Shown here: piece after piece, positions 43,625 through 53,374 of the stretch
Layout: each line of letters opens with the position of its first letter
Numbering within the stretch: position 1 is the stretch's first letter
From: an uncultured Aquimarina sp.
Lineage (GTDB): Bacteria > Bacteroidota > Bacteroidia > Flavobacteriales > Flavobacteriaceae
NCBI GenBank assembly: GCA_947495425.1
Contig: CANLYR010000012.1
Location: 23,294 to 87,293, forward strand
Reading direction: 5' to 3'
Length of the DNA stretch: 64,000 bases
Made by a program: the position numbers and the translations under genes
Notes under the pieces: generated by a model
What the model was told of the DNA's origin: nothing
Databases searched by the model: none
Seen by the model: the letters and a program-made list of their open reading frames with translations, nothing else

Positions 43625-44965
43625 TTATTCTCTAAAAACCTTTGAAGGGAAAACTACGGGGCTTTCAAATCCATTTTTTCCTACGGTTGCAATTCCAAAA
43701 AGATAGTTGTCTATCACAATACCTTCAAGAACAAAACTATCAACATTACCTACAAAACGACTATGATCCCATGTAGGTGAGGTTGTATCTCGCCAATAGA
43801 TTTTGTATCCCTTTATATTGGGATCATTACTCTTTTTCCATTTAAATTTGGTTGATGGCTGTACTATTCCTCCAATTTCTACTTCTGCGAGTGCCGGGGG
43901 AGACCATGCAATGCTCGCCAGATTAATAGCATTTACTGCAGCGAGCTTAGCAGCATACTCAAAGTTTACATGGGCAACAACGTCACCATATTGGATTCCG
44001 TTTTCTTCTCTTATATCCTGGTGTTGTTGTGTGTAGTTTTCATGAGCCTCCATAATACGAATTCCTGCAAATCCACCATCATTAAACGGCCTGTGATGAC
44101 CCCCTCGACCAAAACGATCCAGTCTATACACAAGCATTGGATTCATTTCGGGCATATACGTTTGTACTGTCTTATGAACATATCTCGCTAACTGACGAGA
44201 AATACCGTCTACTTCGCCACCAAAATACCTTCTATCCTTACGTTGTCGTTCAGTTTCGATTGGCGGAACGGGTTCTGAAAATATTCTAAATGTTCTATTG
44301 TCAATAACTCCATCTACACCTTTGATATTTCCTATCATATCATTATTCAAAATACCAACGATATTCCAGTTTTTTTCTTTTGCATATTGTACTAATCCTT
44401 GTCCTCCAAATAGCCCTTGTTCTTCACCAGATAGTCCAACATAAATAATACTACTTTCAAATTGATATTTTGATAATACTCGAGCAGCTTCAATAGCACC
44501 CGCCATACCAGTAGCATTATCATTAGCACCAGGAGAGTCATTGACATAATCCGTTGGATCAGATATTCGAGAATCAATATCACCACTCATTATGATATAT
44601 TGATTAGGATATTTTGTACCTCTCTGTATTGCTACAACATTAACTACCATGACATCTTTAATAATACGGTCATTAGTACCCTTTTTCACCAAATCTTTTT
44701 GATAAAATACTTCAAGGCAGTTCTTACAGTCTTTGGATATTTTATCAAATTCAGATTTAATCCAGCGTCTGGCCGCACCGATCCCACGCGTTTTAGATAC
44801 TGTATCACTTAATGTATGCCTAGTACCAAAATCTGCTAGTTTTTTGATATCGGTTTCAATCCGATCGGCAGATACGGCATTAATAATATCATATATTCTT
44901 TGATCGGTTTGCGATAGTAATATGGTAGATAGTAAAAGCAGTACTGAAGTGAAAAATGTTTTCAT
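43625..44965 (-). CDS. M28 family metallopeptidase, exported
   Basis: A 446-residue protein with a signal peptide (about 1-20). The di-zinc peptidase domain (about 60-350) contains SGDIDSR (127-133), PGANDNATG with Asp149, LSGEEQGLFGG with Glu181/Glu182, LNNDMIGN with Asp209 and GRGGHHRPFND with His290/His291. In typical M28 peptidases the first ligand is the His of a GGHxDS motif; here that position is Asp129. A fibronectin-III-like segment closes the protein (about 355-446, KWKKSNDPNIKGYKIYWRD). It probably cleaves peptides outside the inner membrane. It has no operon partner and faces the chitinase genes tail to tail. Confidence 0.88.
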   Translation of the reverse strand: MKTFFTSVLLLLSTILLSQTDQRIYDIINAVSADRIETDIKKLADFGTRHTLSDTVSKTRGIGAARRWIKSEFDKISKDCKNCLEVFYQKDLVKKGTNDRIIKDVMVVNVVAIQRGTKYPNQYIIMSGDIDSRISDPTDYVNDSPGANDNATGMAGAIEAARVLSKYQFESSIIYVGLSGEEQGLFGGQGLVQYAKEKNWNIVGILNNDMIGNIKGVDGVIDNRTFRIFSEPVPPIETERQRKDRRYFGGEVDGISRQLARYVHKTVQTYMPEMNPMLVYRLDRFGRGGHHRPFNDGGFAGIRIMEAHENYTQQHQDIREENGIQYGDVVAHVNFEYAAKLAAVNAINLASIAWSPPALAEVEIGGIVQPSTKFKWKKSNDPNIKGYKIYWRDTTSPTWDHSRFVGNVDSFVLEGIVIDNYLFGIATVGKNGFESPVVFPSKVFRE

Positions 44966-45443
44966 TTAATTTTTTTTTGATCGCCTAATTTAATTAAAAA
45001 GGCAAAGAAGAAATATAACTTAACAAATTTATAAGATTATGCATCGCTCATCTTGTTTCTTAATTAAAAAATTAAGATGATTTTAAGCTTTTATTCATTA
45101 ACGTAAAGTTTTGAAGTACGGCATTAACATAAAAAAAATGATTTTTAACAATATCTTATGATTTGATAAGCTTTTCGAAAGCATTACTACTAGCTCAATT
45201 AAATATTAAATAATAAATTGCTTTTTCAAATCTTTGTGGGTAACAACTGTTGAGTTTTCAACATTAACATATAGCTTGAGAATGAAGTTGTAATGTTGTA
45301 GTACAATATTTTTTTAAGGGGTCTAACTAGTATTAATAACTTTTAAAACCAGATTTACGATACATTAATTCAATACATTCTAATGAATTAATATTTCTAT
45401 ATACATACTGTGTTTTTGGTTATAAAATATATCAATAACTAAA
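44966..45443. other. Divergent intergenic region, M28 / TonB-receptor operon
   Basis: 478 bp of AT-rich DNA holding the promoters of both flanking transcripts. The only clear structure is an inverted repeat TCTTAATT (45058-45065) / AATTAAGA (45070-45077) with a 4-base loop, about 95 bp upstream of the M28 start. No gene was seen. Confidence 0.55.
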
Positions 45444-46205
45444 ATGAATAAAACTTATAAAGTAAAAAAAAGGTTTTTTGTATTGTGTTGCTTACCATTA
45501 CTGATTTTTGGGCAGCAAACTGAAAACGAAAAAGCTTATTACAATTGGTTTGATCAAATTGTGGGTAGAGAACATACTAATCTTTATAATGGTCGACAAT
45601 ACGTGGATCTTGATATCAACAGAATAGTCGATAATAAACATGCTTTCTTTAAATCAGATGAGATATTAAAAGGATCGGTACGCTATGATGATCAAGTGTA
45701 TTACGATACTGGCATAAAGTACAATTTGGAACTAGATGAGGTGCTGGTAACTTTAAAACCAGGAGCAATCGCTTCTATTTTGCAATTAAATAGTACAATG
45801 GTACAAGAATTTGTTATTGGTGAGAATAAGTTTGTGAGACAGGAAGGTGATATAAATAGAAATATTGCTATTGATGGTTTTTATGAAGTGTTGTTAGAGA
45901 ATTCTACATTTAGATTATTTAAAAAATATCAGAAACAAAGAAAGAAAATACTACAAAAGACAATACGCGGTAATACCCTAAATTATGAATTTATAAGTTC
46001 CTACAAATACTTTCTCTTTGTAGACGATAAATACACTCAAATACAAAGTAAAAGTGATGTTATTAAGTTATATTCCACACAAAAAAAAGAAATTAAAACT
46101 TTTTATGGAAATAATAAAAATTTGAGAAAATCAGACCCTGATAGATTTATTAAAATGTTGTTTGAGAAAATTGCTAAGCAAACATTATCATCAAAAGAAC
46201 TATAA
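45444..46205 (+). CDS. Exported protein of unknown function, first gene of a TonB-receptor operon
   Basis: A 253-residue protein with a signal peptide (basic KVKKRFF, then a hydrophobic stretch ending near IFGQQ). The mature part has a recognisable Bacteroidota pattern (GRQYVDLDINR, FFKSDEILKGSVRYDDQVYYD, ELDEVLV) that I know only as hypothetical proteins found beside TonB receptors. The C-terminal part is basic and contains FISSYKYFLFVDDKYTQI and the RFIKMLFEKIAKQ helix. It ends 5 bp before the receptor gene and is surely cotranscribed. A periplasmic or surface accessory role is a guess. Confidence 0.7.
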   Translation: MNKTYKVKKRFFVLCCLPLLIFGQQTENEKAYYNWFDQIVGREHTNLYNGRQYVDLDINRIVDNKHAFFKSDEILKGSVRYDDQVYYDTGIKYNLELDEVLVTLKPGAIASILQLNSTMVQEFVIGENKFVRQEGDINRNIAIDGFYEVLLENSTFRLFKKYQKQRKKILQKTIRGNTLNYEFISSYKYFLFVDDKYTQIQSKSDVIKLYSTQKKEIKTFYGNNKNLRKSDPDRFIKMLFEKIAKQTLSSKEL

Positions 46206-46210
46206 TTATT

Positions 46211-48979
46211 ATGAAGAGATTTTTTACATTATTATTTTTATTGTTTTCATGTTTTTTCTGGGGTCAGGATCAGGATGCTAAACTATCGATTTCTTTTGAA
46301 AATTCTGAGTTGACATCTATAATTAAACAGATTGAAGAAAAAACAAATTATCGTTTTTATTTTATGGATTCATGGGTCGATGAGGTCAAAGATATTTCGG
46401 GAACTTTTAATGAAGTAACTATAGAAACGGTACTTAATGAAGTTTTAAAGTCAACCAAAATTAACTTTTATATAAAAGATAAAAATACAATCATTTTAAC
46501 TCAAAATGAGATTATTTATGACACGCTTCCTAATCGTTTTTTTGGAACATATGAGGATAGTATAAGCGTAACCGAAACGCAGAAGAAGAAAATAATTACT
46601 CCGTTTTTTTCTTCAACAAAAAAGTCGTCTAAAAAAGAAACGCTGGAAACAATCAAAATAGGTAAAGCCACCAGGGGTAATTTGAGGCAAAACTTTAGAT
46701 TAGCAGGCTATGTTAAAAATGTCAAATCCGGAAAACCACTAACAAACGCCATTATTGCCGTTAATGGTAAGGATATTAATGCCAAAACTGATCAAAAAGG
46801 CTATTATGATATTGAACTAGATGTAGGTTTAAATATTTTAGAAATCAATGCGATCGGCATGGAGAAATTCAAGAAAAAGGTGATAATTTATAGTGATGGT
46901 CGCTATGATATTTCACTTGATGAAAGAATAGAATTATTAGAAGAGGTATTTATCGAAAATGAGGTTAATAATAATGTATCAGAAGTAGTTACTAAGACTA
47001 AAATTGATGTAGAAGAATCTAAAAATATTCCCTTGGCACTAGGTGAGCGAGACGTACTTAAAGTGGCGACTACGTTGCCGGGTATAACAACTGCAGGTGA
47101 AGGAGCATCTGGATATAATGTAAGAGGTGGGAAATCAGATCAAAACCTGATATTACTCGATGATGCGGTAGTGTACAATCCACAACATTTTTTTGGAATT
47201 TTCTCTGCGCTTAATCCCTTTGCTCTTGGAGAAGTAAATATTTATAAAAATAGTATTCCGGCAGAATTTGGTGGTAGATTGTCCTCTGTATTTGATATAC
47301 AGACGAAAGATGCAAGGATTGATTCATTAAAAGGTGAAGTATCCATTGGTCCGGTTACCGGCAATATACTTCTTGAGGCACCTATCGTTAAAGATAAAGC
47401 AGGATTAATGGTTGGAGGAAGAGGAGCCTATGCAAATTGGGTACTACGTTCTCTAGATGATGAATCCTTACAAAATAGTGAAGCTTCATTTTATGATATT
47501 GTCGCAAAATATAACCATCTACTATCAGAGCGATCAAAACTTGAAGCTATGGCATACGTAAGTAGAGATGATTTTAGCATAACGTCAGACTCATTATATG
47601 TATATAACAATAGAGCGATGTCTTTGCGTTGGAACTATAGGTTTAATGAAAAAAATACTGGTAAATTATCGTTATCTAACAGTCAGTATAAATTTGATAT
47701 AGAATATGATGGTCCCACTAATACTGATTTTGACTTAGGATATAGTATTGATGAAACACAGCTAAAGTTACATTTCAACTATTTGTATAGTGATAACATT
47801 AAATTTGATTATGGGTTGTCTAGTAAGTTGTACGAAGTAAACCCGGGGAGTATTGATCCTGAAGGAGAAGAATCCATAGTCACTCCTCAAAGAATAGAAG
47901 AAGAAAGAGGTTTGGAATCGGCAGCTTTTTTGACAGCAGAGGTTGGACTTTCAGAAAAATTAACTCTAGATGCAGGTCTTAGATATTCTATGTACAATGC
48001 ACTTGGAGAAGGAACACAAAATGTGTATCAAGATGGCTCACCTAGAAGTGAGGAAACTGTAGTAGAAACACTATCTTTTGATAAGAACGAAATCATTGAA
48101 ACTTATGGTGGCTTAGAATATAGAATGTCTGCGAGATATTTATTTGGGGAAGATTTTTCTGTAAAGGCTTCATATAATAAAACATTACAGTTTATTCATA
48201 CCCTATCAAACAATACAACTGTATCACCAATCGATACATGGAAACTCTCTGATCTAAACATAGAACCGCAAAGTGCGCAACAATACGCACTAGGATTATA
48301 TAAGAATTTTAGTGAAAATGCATATGAGTTAAGTTTAGAAGGCTTTTATAAAAGATCAAAAAATATTTTAGATTTTAAAACCGGAGCAGATATTCTGTTA
48401 AACGAAAATATAGAAACAGAAGTATTGCAAGGTAATGGAAAATCATATGGAGTAGAGTTGTTATTAAAAAAACAAAAAGGAAAACTATACGGCTGGTTAG
48501 GGTATACGTATTCTAGATCATTTATTCAGTTAGACAGTGAGTTTAGAGAAGAAAGAGTTAATGCAGGAGATTATTTTCCTTCAAATTTTGATAAGCCTCA
48601 TGATTTTAGTCTGGTGGCGAATTATAAATTTACCAGACGTTTTAGCTTAGCTACTAATTTTGTGTATCAGACAGGGAGACCCGTTACATTTCCTGTAGGT
48701 AATTTTATTTTTAATGGATCAGAATTTACCGTTTTTAGTGATCGTAATAAGTTTAGAATACCGGATTTCTATCGACTGGATATTGGTTTTAATATCGAAG
48801 GAAATCATAAAAAAAATAAAATAGCACATAGTTTTTGGACGATTTCTATTTACAATGTTTTGGGTCGAAATAATCCATTTTCTGTATTTTTTGTTACTGA
48901 AGATGGAGAGGTAAAAGGATTACAGAGTTCGATTTTTTCCGTTCCTGTGCCTTCAATTACATATAATTTTAAATTTTAA
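46211..48979 (+). CDS. TonB-dependent receptor with STN and carboxypeptidase-regulatory-like N-terminal domains
   Basis: A 922-residue outer-membrane receptor. After the signal peptide comes an STN (secretin/TonB N-terminal) domain (about 22-98, LSISFENSELTSIIKQIEEK), usually linked to surface signalling through anti-sigma factors. A spacer leads to a carboxypeptidase-regulatory-like domain (about 165-235, VKNVKSGKPLTNAIIAVNG), the plug (about 270-380, LPGITTAGEGASGYNVRGG, LDDAVVYNPQHFFGIFSALN), then a barrel ending in SITYNFKF. No FecR or sigma-factor gene adjoins it. Adjacent DUF4249 lipoproteins follow a common Bacteroidota arrangement; the substrate is unknown. Confidence 0.9.
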   Translation: MKRFFTLLFLLFSCFFWGQDQDAKLSISFENSELTSIIKQIEEKTNYRFYFMDSWVDEVKDISGTFNEVTIETVLNEVLKSTKINFYIKDKNTIILTQNEIIYDTLPNRFFGTYEDSISVTETQKKKIITPFFSSTKKSSKKETLETIKIGKATRGNLRQNFRLAGYVKNVKSGKPLTNAIIAVNGKDINAKTDQKGYYDIELDVGLNILEINAIGMEKFKKKVIIYSDGRYDISLDERIELLEEVFIENEVNNNVSEVVTKTKIDVEESKNIPLALGERDVLKVATTLPGITTAGEGASGYNVRGGKSDQNLILLDDAVVYNPQHFFGIFSALNPFALGEVNIYKNSIPAEFGGRLSSVFDIQTKDARIDSLKGEVSIGPVTGNILLEAPIVKDKAGLMVGGRGAYANWVLRSLDDESLQNSEASFYDIVAKYNHLLSERSKLEAMAYVSRDDFSITSDSLYVYNNRAMSLRWNYRFNEKNTGKLSLSNSQYKFDIEYDGPTNTDFDLGYSIDETQLKLHFNYLYSDNIKFDYGLSSKLYEVNPGSIDPEGEESIVTPQRIEEERGLESAAFLTAEVGLSEKLTLDAGLRYSMYNALGEGTQNVYQDGSPRSEETVVETLSFDKNEIIETYGGLEYRMSARYLFGEDFSVKASYNKTLQFIHTLSNNTTVSPIDTWKLSDLNIEPQSAQQYALGLYKNFSENAYELSLEGFYKRSKNILDFKTGADILLNENIETEVLQGNGKSYGVELLLKKQKGKLYGWLGYTYSRSFIQLDSEFREERVNAGDYFPSNFDKPHDFSLVANYKFTRRFSLATNFVYQTGRPVTFPVGNFIFNGSEFTVFSDRNKFRIPDFYRLDIGFNIEGNHKKNKIAHSFWTISIYNVLGRNNPFSVFFVTEDGEVKGLQSSIFSVPVPSITYNFKF

Positions 48980-48983
48980 CCTT

Positions 48984-50216
48984 ATGAAGTTGAGTTTTAA
49001 ATTTTTGGTAGAATTAAATATGTGTAGAAGAATATTAATCATAGTGTTAATAGGAATTACCTTGTCTACTTGTGTAGAACCTTTTGAAGCTGCTTCAGAG
49101 AATTTTGAAAGCATAGTAGTTATTAATACTGTCGTTACCAATGAATTCAAAAATCAGGAAGTACTTATTAATAGAACATTTAGATTTGAAGAAGACGGTC
49201 CGTTAGCAGAACAAGGAGCCGAAATTAAAATTATAGAGGGCGAAGATATGGTATATGATTTTACAGAAACTTCTGAAGGAGTGTACACATCTATGCAGGA
49301 ATTTGCCGTGGTATCTGGTAAAGAATATCAATTGTTTGTTAAAACTACTGATGGTAAATCGTATCGTTCTGACAAAGTGATTGCTCCACAAGAAACATCA
49401 ATAGATAGCGTATATCCCAAACGTGTTTTTAATAGTTTTGGCGTAGAAGGCATTGGAATTTTGGTAGATACTTTTGATCCTGCTGGAAATGCAGTATACT
49501 ATCGTTATGAGTTTGAAGAAACGTATAGGATTAGAGCGCCATTTTGGGTTACTACTGATATAAATCCTATTACAATTACAGAAGATGAGATTATATTTGA
49601 AAGAGTAGAGCGATCACAGAAAAAGCGTAGATGTTATAATACTAATATATCGGTAGATATTAATGTAACTGATACAGAAGGTTTTGAAGAGACTAGGCTT
49701 AAGGGGTATATGGTTAACTTTATACCTGCAGAAGATATTAGAATAGAAGATAGGTACAGTATATTTGTCAGACAATATGTACAATCAAGAGAAGCTAATG
49801 GATTTTATAAAATACTAAATAGTTTTTCTGAGTCAGAGAGTTTGTTTTCGCAAATACAACCTGGTTTTTTAGAAGGGAATATTGTTTCCGAAAACAACAA
49901 CCCCGATGATAAAGTTTTGGGTTTTTTTGAAGTGTCTACAGTCACAGAGCAACGTATATTTTTTGATCGTGATGAAGTGATATCCGATTTACCAAAATTT
50001 GAATTAGATTGTGAAATTATTACGCCACTACCTCTTCAATTTGAAACAACAGAATCTTTCAGGCGGAGGCTACGGTTTTTTATAAATAGAGGTGAACTAA
50101 TTTACCTTCAACATGCAGGAGATGAATTTTTTGAGCTTCTTTCGTTTGTACCCAGACCTTGTGGAGATTGTACAGTTTTAGGTTCAGGAAAAGTTCCCGA
50201 TTTCTGGCAAGATTAA
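48984..50216 (+). CDS. DUF4249 family lipoprotein, first of a tandem pair
   Basis: A 410-residue lipoprotein. The lipobox is LSTC (Cys31) if the first ATG is used. A start at Met13 (49020) would give a more typical signal length and is an alternative. The mature protein starts VEPFEAASENFESIVVINTV, the hallmark opening of DUF4249, followed by a beta-rich N-terminal domain with EGVYTSMQEFAVVSGKEYQL and a C-terminal part ending in CGDCTVLGSG. It starts 4 bp after the receptor stop. DUF4249 proteins are thought to act as surface partners of the adjacent receptor, analogous to SusD, but this is unproven. Confidence 0.88.
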   Translation: MKLSFKFLVELNMCRRILIIVLIGITLSTCVEPFEAASENFESIVVINTVVTNEFKNQEVLINRTFRFEEDGPLAEQGAEIKIIEGEDMVYDFTETSEGVYTSMQEFAVVSGKEYQLFVKTTDGKSYRSDKVIAPQETSIDSVYPKRVFNSFGVEGIGILVDTFDPAGNAVYYRYEFEETYRIRAPFWVTTDINPITITEDEIIFERVERSQKKRRCYNTNISVDINVTDTEGFEETRLKGYMVNFIPAEDIRIEDRYSIFVRQYVQSREANGFYKILNSFSESESLFSQIQPGFLEGNIVSENNNPDDKVLGFFEVSTVTEQRIFFDRDEVISDLPKFELDCEIITPLPLQFETTESFRRRLRFFINRGELIYLQHAGDEFFELLSFVPRPCGDCTVLGSGKVPDFWQD

Positions 50217-50287
50217 CAAGTGATGTAGATTGTAGAGCTCGATATATTTGATTTCTATAAATTTAAATACTTAAATTTTAATTGATA

Positions 50288-51514
50288 ATGTTGATTTGTA
50301 AAATTTTTATAAGATACAAGAGATTTAATAGAATATCAATTATCGTATTGATGGGGATTACTTTGTCTACTTGTGTAGAACCTTTTGAGGCTGCTTCAGA
50401 GAATTTTGAAAGCATAGTAGTTATTAATACTGTCATTACCAATGAATTCAAAAATCAGGAAGTTCGTATCAATAGAACATTTAGATTTGAAGAAGATGGT
50501 CCGTTAGCAGAACAGGGAGCCGAAGTTAAAATTATAGAGGGCGAAAATATAGTACATGATTTTACAGAAACTTCTGAAGGAGTATATACATCTAATCAAG
50601 AATTTGCAGCGATATCAGGTAGAGAATATCAATTACAAATTAATACTACAGATGGTAAATCCTATAGATCCGATAAGGTGATCGCCCCACAAGAAGTTGT
50701 AATGGATAGTGTGTATCCCAAACGTGTTTCTAACAATGTTGGAGAACTAGGTGTTGGCATCTTAGTTGATACTTTTGATCCTACCAGAAATGCAGCGTAC
50801 TACCGTTATGAGTTTGAAGAAACCTATAGCATTAGAGCACCATCTTGGGTTCCTAATAATATCAAACCCATTACGATAACAGAAGACGAAATTATATTTG
50901 ATGAGATAGAGCGGCCAGAAGAAATACGAACATGTTACAAAACTAATATATCAGTAAATATAAATGTAACTGATACAGAAAGCTTTGAAGAAGCCAGATT
51001 AAGTGGGTATATTGTTAACTTTTTACCTGCAGAGGATATTAGAATAGAGGACCGATATAGTATTTTGGTTAGGCAATATTTACAATCTAGAGAAGCCAAT
51101 GCCTTTTATAAAATATTAAGTAGCTTTTCTGAGTCAGAGAGTTTGTTTTCTCAAATACAACCTGGTTTTTTAGAAGGAAATATTGTTTCAGAAAATAACC
51201 CAGATGATAAAATTATTGGTCTTTTTGAAGTATCTACGGTTACTGAGCAACGTATATTTTTTGATCGTAATGAAGTGATACCAGATTTATCTAAATTTGA
51301 ACTGGATTGTACTGTTATCACTCCAGAACCTTCGCCTGGCGAGAGTCGAGAAAGTTTCAGGCGGAGAATACGGTCTTTCATAAATAGAGGGGAGCTTACA
51401 TTTTTCAGATACTCAGCTAACGATGCAGGATCAATCTTTGGATTTGTTCCTAGAGTATGTGGGGATTGCACGGTGTTGGGATCACCAACAGCCCCAGATT
51501 TTTGGATAGATTAA
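50288..51514 (+). CDS. DUF4249 family lipoprotein, second of a tandem pair
   Basis: A 408-residue lipoprotein closely similar to the preceding one over its whole length, including the lipobox LSTC, VEPFEAASENFESIVVINTV, the FYKIL-SFSESESLFSQIQPG segment and CGDCTVLGSP at the end. The reading frame could begin at a TTG 6 bp earlier, but the ATG at 50288 is the better start. It is an evident tandem duplicate, separated by 71 bp. Divergence is concentrated in the middle and near residues 340-380, where the second copy has a different Ser/Pro-rich stretch. The two may bind different ligands on the same receptor. Confidence 0.88.
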   Translation: MLICKIFIRYKRFNRISIIVLMGITLSTCVEPFEAASENFESIVVINTVITNEFKNQEVRINRTFRFEEDGPLAEQGAEVKIIEGENIVHDFTETSEGVYTSNQEFAAISGREYQLQINTTDGKSYRSDKVIAPQEVVMDSVYPKRVSNNVGELGVGILVDTFDPTRNAAYYRYEFEETYSIRAPSWVPNNIKPITITEDEIIFDEIERPEEIRTCYKTNISVNINVTDTESFEEARLSGYIVNFLPAEDIRIEDRYSILVRQYLQSREANAFYKILSSFSESESLFSQIQPGFLEGNIVSENNPDDKIIGLFEVSTVTEQRIFFDRNEVIPDLSKFELDCTVITPEPSPGESRESFRRRIRSFINRGELTFFRYSANDAGSIFGFVPRVCGDCTVLGSPTAPDFWID

Positions 51515-51569
51515 ATCTTAGGAATATAAAATTTATTAAATTAGAAATAACTCAAATACCATATTTATT

Positions 51570-53339
51570 TTGAAGATAAGACTAATACTATGTACTCTTT
51601 TGCTGGCTAGCATTACTACTCAAGCACAACGCCAGGCCGAACTTAAAAATGTTAAAGATCTTTTGGGGTATACTGCTGTGCCTCAAGAAAAAGTATTTAT
51701 ACACTACAATACATCATTACTGTTTTCTGGTGAGTATCTTTATTATCGTGTATACTGTTTTGATACCAAAAGTAATCTCTCAAGTAAGATTAGTAAAATT
51801 GCTTACGTTATTTTATTAGATGAAAGTGGTAAATCAATTTTTGAACATAAGGTGCAGCTAAAAAATGGACTGGGTCAAGGAGATTTCTTTATGCCGGTTT
51901 CTGTTCCTTCAGGGAATTATAAATTAATCGCATATACGCAATGGATGTTAAATGCAGATGCTCATTTTTATGAAGGAGATATTAGTATTCTAAATCCGTA
52001 TCAAGCAGATCAAAATGCAATAGTTTCTCAGAAAATTACAAAGGATTCAATCTCAAATTTAGGCACTGCAGCAGCACAACTAAAAGCTCCAAAAACTACC
52101 TCAAACAGCAATACAATAGTAATTAACTCAGATAATCAAAATTATAAAAACAGGAGTAAGGTTAAGTTAACTCTGGAAAGCGCTACTGTAGGATACGGTA
52201 ATTATTCTGTTTCCGTAAGGAAAAAAGATAGATTTGACAAGGCAGAAATGATTTCATCAGAAAGCTTTTCAAAAATGTATGGTGCTGTCAAAAGTAAAAG
52301 TAAACCAATAAAAAGTTCATTTTTTTTACCTGAATTGAGAGGAGAATTAATATATGGAAAAATCGTTCCAAAAGATCCATCAGTTTCAATGGCCATACAA
52401 TCTATAGGGTTCTCCTTATCCGGAAAAGCATCTGATTTACAAATTATTTCAACCGATGATGACGGAAACTTTATCTTCAACCTGCATAATAGAAAAGGAA
52501 AAGAAGAAATACTATCACAAGTTATAGGTGATGCCCGTAGCGATTATACAATTGTCTTTGATGAAATACCTGAAATAAAACCGTCTAATCTTAATTTTTA
52601 CCAGTTCAAAGTATCTCCAGAATTTGAACAGGAAATTTTAAATAGAAGTATTAATAATCAGATCGATAATAATTTTTACAGCGTAAAACCAGATACAATA
52701 CAACAACCAAAACCCTCACTACCGTTTTATGGTAAAAATAAAATCACTTACAATCTTGATGAATACAATAGATTTAATACAATAAGAGAAACTATTGTAG
52801 AAGTAGTTGCAAGTGTATGGACCAGAAAAGATGATAATGGAAAAGAAGTATTTACAACAAGAGGGTACTATGACGGTCCCAATGATACGTTTTTACCACT
52901 ATTAATAGTAGACGGCACTTACATTCAGGATCATGAAGAAGTTATTGATCTAGACGCTACAAAAGTGAAAAGTATAAGTTTAATCAGGGATCGATATTAC
53001 TTAGGTAATCAAATTTTTGCCGGAGTATTAGTTATTGAAACATTTGATAACGATTTTGCAAGTTTGCTTACTAAGGATTATATACAATCAATATCATTAT
53101 CAAGTTTAGAGAATGATAAAAAGTATTTTGTACAACAATATTCTGATGATAATCCTTATGATCGTATCCCAGATTATAGAAGTCAATTGCTTTGGAACCC
53201 AAACCTTGCCATATCAAATAAAAACGCTACTCTCGAATTTTATACCTCAGATGTAAAAGGAGATTTTGAAATTTGCTTAGAAGGATTTACGAATTCTGGA
53301 TTACCAGTTTCAATCAAAAAATATATAACGGTTCAGTAA
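51570..53339 (+). CDS. Exported MG2-like (macroglobulin-type) protein of unknown function
   Basis: A 589-residue protein with a convincing signal peptide (KIRLILCTLLLASITTQAQ). The start codon is TTG: no in-frame ATG occurs until well inside the mature protein. Residues about 40-125 resemble the MG2-like domain of alpha-2-macroglobulin-type proteins (EKVFIHYNTSLLFSGEYLYY, then LPSGNYKLIAYTQWMLN-like text). A further beta-domain (about 195-330) and a carboxypeptidase-regulatory-like part follow, with a plug-like YLGNQIFAGVLVIET near residue 475. It closes the five-gene operon and converges on the amidohydrolase gene with only 35 bp between stops. Confidence 0.68.
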   Translation: MKIRLILCTLLLASITTQAQRQAELKNVKDLLGYTAVPQEKVFIHYNTSLLFSGEYLYYRVYCFDTKSNLSSKISKIAYVILLDESGKSIFEHKVQLKNGLGQGDFFMPVSVPSGNYKLIAYTQWMLNADAHFYEGDISILNPYQADQNAIVSQKITKDSISNLGTAAAQLKAPKTTSNSNTIVINSDNQNYKNRSKVKLTLESATVGYGNYSVSVRKKDRFDKAEMISSESFSKMYGAVKSKSKPIKSSFFLPELRGELIYGKIVPKDPSVSMAIQSIGFSLSGKASDLQIISTDDDGNFIFNLHNRKGKEEILSQVIGDARSDYTIVFDEIPEIKPSNLNFYQFKVSPEFEQEILNRSINNQIDNNFYSVKPDTIQQPKPSLPFYGKNKITYNLDEYNRFNTIRETIVEVVASVWTRKDDNGKEVFTTRGYYDGPNDTFLPLLIVDGTYIQDHEEVIDLDATKVKSISLIRDRYYLGNQIFAGVLVIETFDNDFASLLTKDYIQSISLSSLENDKKYFVQQYSDDNPYDRIPDYRSQLLWNPNLAISNKNATLEFYTSDVKGDFEICLEGFTNSGLPVSIKKYITVQ

Positions 53340-53374
53340 AAGTTTTTTGAAAATTTTTAAATTTTATATTCCTG

